In this document: positions 1 through 16,155 of the stretch, in pieces | Layout of the letters: each line of letters starts with the position of its first letter | Position numbering within the stretch: the stretch's first letter is position 1 | Assembly: GCF_963662255.1 (NCBI RefSeq) | Contig: NC_085046.1 | Coordinates: 138,337,762 to 138,401,761 of the forward strand | Origin: Cinclus cinclus | Lineage: Eukaryota; Chordata; Aves; Passeriformes; Cinclidae | DNA: 64,000 nucleotides | Direction: 5' to 3' | The notes under the pieces: model-generated | Told to the model about the DNA's origin: nothing | The model's input: only the letters and a program-made list of their open reading frames with translations | Databases searched by the model: none | Translations under genes and position numbers: made by a program

Positions 1-3000
1 CCTCCACACCCAAAGGAACTATTTCTAGAAAAAGACAAAAAAAAACCCCTCGTAAGTGTCTCAAAGTATGAAGATACATCCCAGCAAAAAGACATTCATT
101 ACCTTGATGGGCTGTAAGGGCTGGCTGCCTTTCAATGACCCTCAGAACCTTCCAGGTTTAAGCAGAGACACAAAAGTCAACAATATCAGTGGTTAGTGTC
201 ACAGTCAGCAGTTGTGACAGAATGGATGGTAGCCACGAAGATGGGCATTAAAGCAGCTCTGAAATCTAGAGAAAGATCTGTTCAGAACCTACCCAGGTGA
301 CAACTGATTTATCAGTGAAGCTTTAGAGGTGTAAGTATCCTACCCTTCCTCTCTCTCACCTCTTTCATCTGAAATACAGTTTGTTTGCTTCAAAGTCTTT
401 CAAGTTTAGACTGAGAACTGTAACTCTTACGATACTGGGAGCCATCAGTGTAGGGAATTTTCAAAGGTTTATCTACATCCTTAATTGCCTGACACTTTTA
501 AAAGCTGGTCCATTGTCTAAGACGATTGCTCCTTCCACCATTCAACATTCTTTAAATACTCATTAAATACAGCTGGACCATCTTGACACCTTATGACAAA
601 TAATTACAAGGAACTGCTGAAAAGTGTTTCTCATAGTTACACTCTCCAGTACAAAGTAAAGAAATTCTTCAGCAGGCAGTTGTAGTCTAGTCAGCCATCT
701 AAACATTTAGACTACAGGGAAATAAATAAATAAAGCTAGAGCAGGAGATATTAATCTCTTGGTACAACTTTAACAACAGTCTTCAGTTCCTCGGGAGTTC
801 TTAAAAGAAAGAAAACCAAAAGAAATAAAGTAAGAAAGAAGGCTTTCTTCTTTATTCCTAAAGAATTACCTAACACTTTAAAGCATGAAGAAAACGTGAT
901 TACCATTCTCTCTCCATCTCTCTGACATATGCCAAAGTGGAAAGGAAACAATACCATATGATTTTAGAGGATTTAGAGGACTTTGGAGTGTAAACTTTAA
1001 GAGCAGAAGCTTTGCATCACTGAAGAAAGCAAAATCAGTGAGCAAGAATCTCTTTTTGCTGTGCACGACCTTCTTCCTTTCAGATCTTTCTCTCAAAATC
1101 CAGCTCCTGAAAGTCCTACACAACTGTGCTCTTTCAGTGTTGAAAAACAAGAGTCTGTTGACCGATGCTACCAGCAATAAGCCTCTTAACTGGTCTCACT
1201 AAAGAAAGAACATGACAAAATTACTTGTTTCCAGGTCCAAGTATTGGAGCTGTTTCAACTCCATCTCATTTAATGAAATGCCAGGTGATGGCAGCTGGGT
1301 GTGCCAGATAAATGGACTGGGAAGGGGTGAATCCTCTTCCTCGTGGAGAGGACTCAAAACTCCAAGACGATGTCAATGCACATACCTTCAGACTGTGTTC
1401 AAGCTTGCAAGGGAACCTTGACATGCATTTTTGCTCATATGCAAAAGTCTCTAACTTGCTTTCCTGAGGAAAGAGATCCAGCCTTCTTGGGTCGCTGCAC
1501 AAGTATGCCAAGTCAGAGTCCTGCCATATTATACCAGGCTGGCTGGATATAACACACTGTGCCATTCCTGAGCCTGGTTATTTTCTAATCAGGTGTTCAG
1601 GTGGAAGCCACTGATTAAGCCAAATGTATGTAAACAAACTATAGCAACAATGTGGATAAACTTAACCAAGAATAAAGTCTAAGATGTGGACAAAAACTTA
1701 GTGGGATTGAGGAACTTCAGAACTGTTGTATTGCCAAGTACAAATTGCCTAAAACTCAACTTATCACTCTGACACTGAGAAAAATAGTCAAAGATTGACT
1801 CAATGTCCTCCAGGTGATACCTTTGGAAAAACAGAAATTCTTACAGAGCTGCTTACTGCAGATTTTCTCAATGTATCTTTTCTTTGTACAGGTAACTTCT
1901 AATAATCCATGTGACTTGCATGCACTTTTACTGATAAAAATATTTTTCAATTTTAAGATCATACAATAGAGCTGTAGCTGAACTGCCAACAGAGAAGTAA
2001 GTTGTTTTAAAAACAACAATTCTCTGCCACATTTTCATTCTCATTCCTGTTTCAAATAAAGGCTGCTGTATTTATGCTGTCATCTACTGGAATTAACAAC
2101 AAAAAATTACAGGTGTTTCATGAGTACTTAAGCTGTATAGAGGTAAATAATGTATTTTTAAAAAATTGTTCAGAATCTTCTTAGAAATCCGAACTTGAAT
2201 GTAAAGGACCACAAGACCATTGTTAATACACTTCAATTTATAATTTTATAGGAAATCAATTTCAATTAAAATACATTGAAATAGTGACTGGAAAAATTCT
2301 ATAATATTGATCATATGGGGGAGCCAGTATAGTTAAAATTATTAATCATACTTGAGCATGACATAAAACACTAGGCTAGTACCCATGCTTTATGATCAAG
2401 TCAAATAAAAGGCTTTAAAATAACCCTCCCTTTCCTTTGTGGAATATGCCAGAGATCACCATACTGCTTAGTAAAAAAGAAACAGTTCATAACACTGCTG
2501 ACAGCCTATGTATAACTAAGTGAATGAAGGTGCTCTATCATACGAAGCATAAATGCCACTAAGAGCAAACTTTTATTTGAATAGAACCACATTCATTTTT
2601 AAAATTACAATACAGAAAAGCTTTTAAAGAACGTGAATGAAGAAAAAGATAAGCTTTTAAATGAAACAGGTTATTTTTACACAATACAGAAAAGCAACAT
2701 CACAAAGGCATAAAAATGAGAGGGTTTGTTCCTGCCTCTCTTGAATCTCTCCAGTAATTAGAAACTTTTATTGCACAGGCCATAAATGATAGTAAACAAC
2801 AGAAGGAAAAATGCTTTTGAACTCTTTGGCAACACTCACCTTCAGGGATTCAAAACAGGAAAACTTTATTCTACATTTTCAAAAGAGCTTTAAGTGACTT
2901 TCATGTTTGTTAGAACTGCCAATATTGTGAAACACTTTACAAACAGGACTCATTCACGTTGGTGCAGCAATACCAGTTTCATAAAATCAGCAAGATGATG

Positions 3001-3774
3001 TTACCAAAACTCATCTGAGTGAAGAGGGCAATTCATCCAACTTCCAGACCAATTTGTTTTAGTGTAGGAGTTTACATCTAGGCTTAGCAAGTGGGAATTT
3101 ATCTGATCCACATTTAGTCATCTATTGTGTAGACAAATATATCTGCCAACCATTCCAAGTGTCTGTGATAATCGATGGAGAGCAACAGGTATAATTCATC
3201 TAATGTGCCTGAGGTGTGACTGCTGCATCTGAAATACAGAGGATGTGCAGCTACTACTGCATGCACATGACAGTAGGATTGCTTAGAGTCTCTGTGGAAG
3301 GAAGAAGTACCCAACTGAAGGCATGCCAAGTTAGACTTTGGCACTTTTATCACCACTGAGGCTGCCAGTGATGATATTTTGGTTTGTAAAAAACTTCTTG
3401 TGAACAACTTGTTTCTTAACACTGTGAGACAGATTCTCAATGGATACTGAAGAATTAGGCAGGGCAATACTCTTCCAAATGCACCCATTCTGGATGCTGA
3501 AGAGCCCAGCACAGAGAGGGAACAGGATCTGGGGATCTGCCTGAACATCATCTGCTACTGTTCAAGGCCCATTAGTGAGACAGAGGGCTAATGGATCCAA
3601 CTGAGAATGCCATTTCTTGTCTTCTTATTTCCAATGCTATACACTCAGTTTGACAAAAAAAGTGTTAGTTGATGAAGACAGTCAGGACTGAAACACAAGG
3701 ACAGCAGTGAAAATTTCCATATACTTTCTAAGGGGTCAGAAATATAGTTAGGGCTCTGATTTCTTCAGTTCTTT
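1..3774. other. Intron sequence without a recognised element
   Basis: AT-rich unique sequence. The patch 3100-3560 is less AT-rich and holds a 145-codon minus frame (3114-3551) whose composition and lack of any motif argue against a gene. It may be an eroded transposable element I cannot name. Confidence 0.6.
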
Positions 3775-4066
3775 TATAAAACAACTATCAAAGGCATGTA
3801 GCAACAGTACAAGGAGTAGTGGCTTCAGACTGAAAGAGGACAAGTTTAGATTGAACATAAGGAAGAAATTCTTTACTGTGAGGGTGGCGAGGCACTGGAA
3901 CAGGTTAGAAGCTGTGAATGCTTCATCCCTGGAACTATTCAAGGCCACACTGGATGGGGCTTTGAGAAACCTGGGCTAGTGGAAGGTGGCTGGGTGTGCC
4001 TGTATCGCAGGAGAGTTGGACCTAGATGGTGTTAAGGTCCCTTCCAACCCAGACCATTCTATGATC
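3775..4066 (+). mobile_element. CR1 LINE 3' fragment
   Basis: This plus-strand copy of the CR1 3' region reads through GGCTTCAGACTGAAAGAGG, TTCTTTACTGTGAGGGTGG and GAGGCACTGGAACAGG, and ends CCTTCCAACCCAGACCATTCTATGATC. A short internal deletion follows GAACAGGTT. It is 5' truncated. Confidence 0.92.
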
Positions 4067-4128
4067 GTTCCTAATTTTATTCTATGTCTGATTTATAGAA
4101 AAATCTCATTAGAAATCATAATTATGTT

Positions 4129-4152
4129 ACATTGTAAGTTGCCTTACAATGT
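4129..4152. repeat. Perfect 10-bp inverted repeat, 4-nt loop
   Basis: ACATTGTAAG (4129-4138), loop TTGC, CTTACAATGT (4143-4152). It lies about 60 bp past the CR1 terminus at 4066. A third related piece, GTACTTACAAT, follows directly. Confidence 0.93.
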
Positions 4153-4996
4153 ACTTACAATATGATTTATTTAAACTCTGTGTGAAAGACTGTACCTATT
4201 CCTGGAATCCCTTTTACCAGCCTGTTCTTTGTGAATGGGTGAAAACAAGTGATTTCCACTGGCACTGATCACAAACAGCTGTTGTTAAATAACAGACTGA
4301 CTGCTGAAGGCTTTCCTATTTTAGCTAAAAGTCTTTCATGCCTGGCTGCAGCACAAACAGCGATAGTTTACTTTTTTTCATTGAACTTGGAGAATTTTTT
4401 TTTTCTGTTTCCAATTTACATGAGTGAGAAAATACATACATATATATGCATGTTTTTTGCATATGTAATATATATTCATCAAACATGTAAGAGAGTATTG
4501 GGTATGCATTAGTTCAGAAGGACTAAACATTCCAGACCAAACTGAACAGTAGGGTGAACTTCTGAGAAATTTGAAAAGCAGAAATGAAAAAAAAAAAATC
4601 AACATTAATAAAATAACAAGAAAACCAGACAACTGCAATCATGATCTTGCAGTCATACAAAACAGCTAATACTACATCAGCAGTAGACTGAGTTGCAATA
4701 CTATTTATAGAAACACATAAAAATGCAAGCGCATCATAATATAATACAGCAAAAATCTTGCCAAAGAAATTAATCAATACAAATTTCACAGGTCCTATGT
4801 CTCCTTATTCATATTCCAAACTAATATACTACACATATTGAAGGACACTTCTGTCCTAAACCTATCCAGAGTGCATTACAATGTATTGTTCAGTGTATTG
4901 GAACTTATCTTACCTGTCAGCTAAATCACTTGGTTATTTGATATGAATATGTATCAGCATCACAGCAATAGCATAAAGGTAACTAACAGTCCCACA

Positions 4997-5035
4997 GCAA
5001 TGCAATGGTCTGCCAGGGACCATTGACTGCATTGC
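4997..5035. repeat. Inverted repeat, 14-bp stem with 4-nt bulge, 7-nt loop
   Basis: The left arm is GCAATGCAATGGTC (4997-5010), the loop TGCCAGG, and the right arm GACCATTGACTGCATTGC (5018-5035). The arms pair fully except for a 4-nt GACT bulge on the right side. No flanking duplication is visible. Confidence 0.9.
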
Positions 5036-6740
5036 AAGTATATTCTTCAGGTTAGAACCCAGACACATGAAATTCAAATAACTGAAGCCATAGATGGAAT
5101 TTGATATTTATCATCACTGATGCATTTTTATTAGATATTTTATCTGTGCTCAGATACACACTGCACATACAATATTGTGTTTCAGTTAAAACAAATGAAA
5201 ACCATACAGAACCCGTCAGTGAATACTTGTAACCTGAAAAAAAAAGATTTTCAGACATCATAACAGTGCCTAAGGTCTGAAAAGCCTCTCACTAAAAAAC
5301 AGAGCTTCTGATTCCAGAGCAACATCCTCTGTTAAGTGCTGAAACTGTCCTTGACTGGAACAGGAAAAATACAACAAAGGCTGCTCTTTTGTAGTCTATT
5401 GGGTGGTAGCAAAGTCATTTTACAGTCTTGGAAAGCAGTGTTAAGAATAAGTGCAATGATTCCTGCAGTTGTACAGGAAAAAAGGATGTACAATAGAAAG
5501 AGTAAAAGGGATATGGATGCTCAGTGAAAATAAACCCATATTGAGAAGAAGGTTAAGATTTCTTTACCTGTAACCAGGCAATTTAGCATGCTGAGTTCAG
5601 GCACACAGTTTTCATGCTATGATAAGGGATAAACTACTGTTATTGGGTAATTTCTGACAGTGCTTTCATGATGCACTTTGTGTTCAACTCACAATGTCTC
5701 TCAGACATTTTGGAGCATAACAAGAGCACAGAGCAAAGGAAACCAGCTGGGAATTAAGCTTGCTGGACCTTTTTTGAAAGGGCAAGTATTTTTTCTGTAC
5801 CTTGGATAGGTGCCATGCATGCAACATATGCAAGAAACAGTTGCATAGTCTGTGCTTTAGGAAGAAAGGCCCTTCCTGACTAGATGGAAGCTTAAGGGTT
5901 AGGCAAATAAAATGAAAACAAAAGAAGTGATGTCTGGTAAGAAGACAGTCAAGATTTCAAAAGCTGCAGACCTTGAAACACCACAGGTATATGAAACCAG
6001 GATTCCCTGGATGTGAAAGTCCTGAGTCCAGAATGTGCACAGAATGTACTTTTTTTGCAGGAGTGACAAAGAAGTGTGCTGATCTCAAGCAACAGTTCTT
6101 CAAGGAACATGAAGGACAGGAGGCAATAACAGTTCAGATGCCACAGGGTCCATACAGTCTACAGCAGGAGAACAGTAAGCTGCAATTGCTTTCTCTTAAC
6201 TTGTTGACCTTCTAGTCCTGTGCTTGGCAAGTTCCTGTGTTCACAAAATTTCTGACCACTCAAGTCCCTTTTCAGCCAGGTGAGTAACTCCAAATCATTC
6301 ATGCTGTGTACTGGAGCCACTACAGTAGGAAAGGTCATATTATGTGGGAAATAAGAAGATGGGACAGAGCCTAGTACTTTAAAGTTTTGATTATGGAAAA
6401 TGACAACAAATCTCACATGTAGTGATGAAACCTGTTATGGCAGTGCTCAGGTTCCTCCCAGATTTGATATCCATATGGACAAAACAGGGCAAACAGGAAC
6501 TAGCATCATGTTTCTGATAGACTGAGAAGGTTCCATGCCAAATTTTCAAGCCTGTCTTTAGTACTAACAGGCTGATAATGCTGCCAAAATCTTTCTAAAA
6601 CACTTTTGCTAAGGAGGGTTTCATGGTCCTGACTTACCACACATAGCCCGAAGGCAGTGCTTCTGTTACAAAGTTCCTCTCAGACCCAGTGAATGATCCA
6701 TCACTAGAACACAAGGCTCTCACTTGTTCTTTGCTCAGTT

Positions 6741-9235
6741 ATAGAATCATAGAATATTTTGGGTTGGAAGGAAGCTTATAGGTCGTCTAGTTCCAACATC
6801 CCTGACACAGGCAGGGACAACTTGCACTAGATCAGGTTCCAATCTGGCATTGGACACTTCCAGGGATGAGACAGCCACAGCTTCTTGGGGCAACCTGCTG
6901 CAGTGCCTCTCCACCTACACAGTAAAGAATGTCTTCCTTCTATCTTATCTAAACCTAGTGTCTTTGTTTGCAGCCATTACTCCTTGTCCTATCCTTGCCC
7001 TTGAAAAGTCCTTCTCCAGCTCCTTGTAGGTCACCTTTAGGTACTGTAGAAGGCTACTGCAAGGTCTTGTCTCTCCAGAACCTTTTCCAGGCTGAGCACT
7101 CCCAGCTCTCAGACTCTTGCCTGTCTCCACAGAAGAGGTGCTCCATCCCTCTGATCATCTTAATGGTCCTCATCTGTACTCACTCCAACAGGTCCATGTC
7201 CTCCTTTGGGGCCTCAGAGCTGCATGCAGCATTCCAAGTGGGGTCTCATGAGAGCAGAAGAAAGATTCACCTTCCTTGACCTGTTGATCACACTGCTTTT
7301 GATGTAGCCCAGGACATGTTTGGGTTTCTGAACCACAAGCGCACATTGCCAGCTCATGTTGGGCATTTCATCAACCAACAATCCAAGCCCTTCTCTCCAG
7401 GGATACTTCCAATCCATGCTGCACTCAGCCTGTATTTATGCTTTGGATTGTCCCAACCCAGGTGCAGGACTCTGCACTTGGCCTCACTGAACATCGTGAG
7501 GATTGCATGGGCTCACCTTTCCACCAGGCCTCTCTGGATGGCATCCCTTCCCTTCAGAGCATCAGCAGCACCACACAGCTTGGTGTCTATGGTAATCTTG
7601 CTCCATGTCACTGACAAAATGTCAAACAGTGCCAGTTCCAATGCCAAGCCCTGATGAATGACACTCATCACTGGTCTCCACTTGGAACATCGAGCCACTG
7701 ACCACATCTCTTTCAGTGTGACCATCCAGCCAATTCCTTATCCACTGAGTAATCCATCCATCAAAACCATGTCTCTCCAGTTTAAAGAAAAGGATGTTAT
7801 GTGGGACAGTCTCAAATGCCTTGCACAAGTCCAGTTAGATCCCACATGTTGCTCTTTCCTTACCCATCAGCCCAGCAACCCCATCATAGAAGGCCACCAA
7901 ATTTGTCAGGCACAATTTGCCCTTAGTGATGCCGTGTTGGGTGACACAAATCACCTCCTTACTTTCTATGTGTCCTAGTATAGTTTCCAGGAGGATTTGC
8001 GTTCAGGAATACATTCAGAACAGGTAGCACAGTGAGCAGCTGCACTGAGAGCTGCAGGCTGAGCTCTGGGTAGCAGGAGCCTGAGGCAAGGGGCTGAGAA
8101 CTTTGAGAACAAAGCAAAGGGCCAGGGACCTGTGGCCCCAGCCAGGTGACTCAGAGACAGAGGACAGTGACTCAGCAGGAAGAGCCCACACTTTCCATGG
8201 TTTAGACCATAAGGATACAAGCCCAGGGTTTCCTTTGTTTTGAGTTGTTATTTTGCTGCTGCACCACCATAAAGCTATTTAAAGAATTCAGAGGTCTGAG
8301 ACTCTGCTATGGGAAACCCTAAGCTGAGCTGGTAAGGAAACCTCATTTGCTGTGGGAGTGGTGTGTGTGCAGGGAGTCAAGCTGTGCAGCATCAGCCCGG
8401 AGCCGCCCACTGTGGAGGGCTTTGCTTCCAGCATTGAAATCTCTGGTAGCAAGAGTGTGACTGCCCGAGAATGGTCAGGCAGAAAAGTTTCCTTAACATC
8501 TGTTCTGTGACCTTGCTGGGCACAGAAGTGAGACTGCCCAGCCAGTAGTTTCCCCTGTCTTCCTTTATTCAGTTTTTAAAAATTAGGGTTTTAATCACTG
8601 GAACTTGATTGGACTGCTACAACTTCTCAAATATGATGGACAGCAGCATAGTCACTTCATCCGTCCCTCAGGACCTGTGGATACACATCATCAGGTCCCA
8701 TCAACTTGTGCCTTTCAGGTTCCTTAAATGTATTTGATCCTGACCTCGTACAACTGGTCCTCATTCTCTCAGCACCCGCCTTGGCCTTCTGTGGCTGGAG
8801 AACTTGCCAGTGAAAACTGAGGCAAAAAGTCTGTTGAGTATCTCAGCTTTCTCCATGTCCTAGGAAACCATATCTCCCATTTTCTTCCAAAGAAGAATCA
8901 TATTCACCCTAGCCTTCCTTTTATCACTGATGTACATATAGACAATTTTCCTGTTGCTGCTGACGTCTCTGGCCAGCTTTAATTCTATCAGAGCTTTCCT
9001 AACCTGATTCCTGCTTCTCACTTTCTCTACATTTCTCCCAGGCTACCTGTCCTTACTTCCACTCTCTGTAAGGTTTCCTTTTCGTGTTTGAGTTTGCCCA
9101 GGAAGCTACTCATTTATCCATGCAGGCCTTATGGCATTTTTTGCCTGATTGCTTTATTGTTAGGATGCATCACTCCTGCATTTAGTGAAGATGAGATACA
9201 ACTTTGAAGGCCCTCTAATTTCCCTCCTGGAAGAA
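6741..9235 (-). mobile_element. CR1 LINE, 3' end with reverse-transcriptase remnant, split by an LTR-like insertion
   Basis: The low-coordinate end begins with ATAGAATCATAGAATATTTTGGGTTGGAAG-type CR1 3' sequence, so the element lies on the minus strand. The minus-strand translation around 7622-7828 contains the degraded RT signature [12 protein letters not shown], followed by [21 protein letters not shown], typical of CR1 ORF2. Frames are broken by stops and indels, so it is a dead copy. CR1-like sequence resumes after 8499 (for example SRW..-type and thumb-region sequence up to about 9180, weaker to about 9235). The 5' end is truncated, as is usual for CR1. The interval 7998-8498 is foreign and annotated separately. 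The element-derived length without the insertion is about 2.0 kb. Confidence 0.93.
7998..8498. mobile_element. LTR-like insertion (TG...CA, 501 bp) inside the CR1 copy
   Basis: The CR1 sequence breaks at GAGGATTTG (7991-7999) and resumes at TGTTCTGTGACCTTGCTGGG (8501 onward), where an uninterrupted CR1 would run straight through. The intervening 501 bp can be bounded by TG and CA, the size and termini of a solo LTR. It includes CCATAAAGCTATTTAAAG near 8270, which could be a TATA or polyadenylation region. The exact target-site duplication is blurred, so the ends are good to about five bases. Orientation and family are not determined. Presence inside the CR1 shows it inserted later than the CR1. 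Confidence 0.7.
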
Positions 9236-13410
<4,175 letters not shown>

Positions 13411-14143
13411 TCAAAAAGAAAAATCACCCAAGGATTTCCATTAGTGCAATAGGCTCACTCTGACATGATAACTTGCTACTGAAAAAATTCTCAGCCCTGA
13501 AATACCTCATTCTGAGAGGATATTGTTCCATCTATTAGGTACTCCCTCACTGTTAGAGATTTATGTACTGCTCCTTCGTTTTCTATTGTTTTTCTGTATT
13601 GTTTTGGTGCTTTGTGAGGTACAGGCATACAAAACAGGTATCTTGTGTCATTTCAGATAACCAATCGCTGTTCTTAAGAGTGAGTTGGTCTCCCATAGGT
13701 TGGACAACCCCTTTGTAAGTCTACAACTGACAGAGGTGCCTAAATAGGCTCTCACCTATTTTGAAATATGTCAAGAAATTAGTGAAAAGCAATGGTCATG
13801 GGTTTTACAAATTAAATCAATTTAAGGTATACCAAGAATGAATATCGTTGTAATTCAGGTATGTCTACAGTTTAGCAGCACCATTTCCCAGGATGGTTCT
13901 GTATTCCATGGTTCAGCCTTCCAAATCGCTCTTAACAGCAAACTATCACAGCAAAATTAGAAAAAAAAAAAAAACCCCAGAGATCTCTATCAATTATATC
14001 TAAATCATTCCCAAAAAATATTTTGTCTGACTATAAAAAGACATCTCCTCAAGTATAAGGAGCCTATGGTCCTTGCAGGCATTCACTCCCAGTTTGTGAC
14101 TTATTCTTTAATATTAGGTTAATGTTGAAACACAGTCCCAGGC

Positions 14144-14181
14144 AGATTGTAGATGTTAAAAAATCAAACAATCTACAATCT
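14144..14181. repeat. Perfect 11-bp inverted repeat, 16-nt loop
   Basis: AGATTGTAGAT (14144-14154) and ATCTACAATCT (14171-14181) are exact complements, separated by an A-rich loop. Confidence 0.93.
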
Positions 14182-15871
14182 CCCAATTTTACCAGTGGAA
14201 CTATGACTCCATCTTTTGGGCATGGCTATGCTATAAATAAATGAGCAAGGCTATACACTGGCTGAGCCAACAGTAGGGAAGTTGGCAGAATTTCACCCTA
14301 GGGAGAAAACCAAAATGTACTTTCTTTGGTCTTCACCACTGCTGTGAGGGTGGAGTTTTGTGCAGCCCTCTACTGACTCTTGATTCCCACTATATACATT
14401 TGCTATCTAAAGGTGCCCTGGCCAATAATAACAAATCAAACTGGAGCTACATTGATACTACCTTGAAAACGAGATGATTGGTTCACTTTTTTAAACAGAT
14501 TCGACTTTTTACCTCCTCTGGCTTTTGATTATTAAAAAACCCCTTTTTTGACTTTGCAGGCCTTATTCTGAAACCAGAAGAAGATAGCAAAGAGGAAGTT
14601 ATTCCCTCTGCAACACAGCAGCCTCTGTGCTACCAATACTATGGCTTTTGGATGAATGGTACAATTTAGCTCATTAGAAAGTGTTATTCAACACAGCAAA
14701 ATAAAGCCCTTATTCAACCTCTTTCCTTACAAAACAGCAAGGAGTAAAGAATTTTTATAATTATTTTAATTAAAAAATTTAAGATAAATGCCAAAAATTT
14801 AAAGAGGCACAGAACATCTGCCCCAAAACAAGGAGTTAGCAGCATGCCTTTCACAAACTGCTAGATTTCACTCACAAGCAGTTCTGTAGGATCTTGATAC
14901 GACACAATGTAAAATACTGGGATATTACTATTAATAAAGCAAGAGTTTATTGATCAGATAAAAATGACAGCATTCATAGGTTTTCTGCCTTTCTGTGTGT
15001 CTCAAACACCACACACTACAAAGGATGACCTTTTGATTAGGAAACCTTTCTTTGAAATCACAAACAAGAAGAATTCTAAGGGTTAATGTAATAACAAACT
15101 ATGGAAATTAAGTCTCTTGCAGATCAATGCCAGCTGTCCAATTCCCCTGGGGATAAAGGCAGCAATAATGATTTCAATTTTTGTATTGTCTTATCACACT
15201 AAAATATCTTAAAGCAATTTCTGAAGGATGTACAACAGTTCAAGAGTATGGTTTGTAATGTCAAATTAGCAACTGAAAGCAAATAAAAATTCAAGACACC
15301 AGTTTAAAGAGTGTCGACACACATAACATCTTAGGGCAGGGAGTCAGCAACAGTAATATGAAAAGGACAGCAGAGGCCATGCATCTCATCCAGTGCCCTC
15401 CACCTCTTTTTGACCATGGATATAGGCATTACTCCTTCCTTACTCTGGGCAACTCTTTCGTTCATATTCAAATCGTTTTTCTACCCCAGCCACTGCCTTT
15501 GGAAGTTGAGTGTGCACAAAATAGAGATGACTCTTCTCAACTCTTGGCATGTCAGTTCCTCTGTGGCTTAGACTCAAAGCAGGATGCTATTGACTCATAC
15601 CCTCTATAGCAACTTGCACAAATTGCCTTAAATTAACTCCTTCTTGCACCAAATCCAAAGCGACATGTTGAGGCAGTGATGAGGTGAGAAAGCAAACATC
15701 CAAATGTGGCATTTCAAGAATGCACTAAAAGACCTGAATGTGAAAATTCAATCCTCCCCATACCTTTTCCCCTTCCAACACTTGGAACAACAACATCCAA
15801 GCTACAACTGGAATAATTTTCATTCTGATACTAAATCATGCCTTTGAAAATATATTTTTAGTGCCTGGACC

Positions 15872-15905
15872 AGTCACTAAAGCCAATTAGTCACTAAGGC
15901 CAAGA
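15872..15905. repeat. Tandem duplication, two 17-bp copies
   Basis: AGTCACTAAAGCCAATT is followed immediately by AGTCACTAAGGCCAAGA, with three differences. Confidence 0.9.
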
Positions 15906-15989
15906 TTCTGACAATCAGCTAATGATTTTGGATGCTTCCCTGTCTCACTTCCTATATTATGCACATCTGAAAGAGTAATGATTTCGTGC

Positions 15990-16155
15990 TAAGAACTCTG
16001 TGTTATTGAACATTGAAAACAACTCCAGAGAATTGATGGCATCTCTGTCTTTGGAAGTACTCAAAACCTGTTTGACAAGGTCCTGAGCTGCACTTGTCCC
16101 TGCTTTGAGTAGATGATTGCCAGAGGTGCCTTCCAACATCATCTGTTCTGTGAAA
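15990..16155 (+). mobile_element. CR1 LINE 3' fragment (old, diverged)
   Basis: The diverged CR1 3' end contains CTTTGGAAGTACTCAAAACC, TTGACAAGGTCCTGAGCTGC, a shortened TGCTTTGAGTAGATGATTG and GAGGTGCCTTCCAACATCAT before TCTGTTCTGTGA. The order of blocks fits a plus-strand CR1 terminus of an older subfamily. Confidence 0.8.

Larger units (their letters stand above)
4067..6740. other. Intron sequence, two inverted repeats, otherwise unassigned
   Basis: It contains the hairpins at 4129-4152 and 4997-5035 and a TA-rich self-complementary stretch around 4436-4476 (ATATATGCAT...TTGCATATG). I see no coding similarity or known repeat in the remainder. Confidence 0.6.

Noticed and set aside
719..735. 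Short AAAT run as a counterpart of the human SAMD12 disease repeat
   Set aside because: The unit is a tetranucleotide with only about four copies, not a TTTTA/TTTCA array.
3114..3551. 145-codon minus-strand open frame
   Set aside because: No domain, no splice context and no similarity that I recognise. It is one of several frames of this length in the window.
7622..7828. Reverse-transcriptase-like frame as a functional gene
   Set aside because: It is a short, broken piece of CR1 ORF2 inside an inactive, truncated element.
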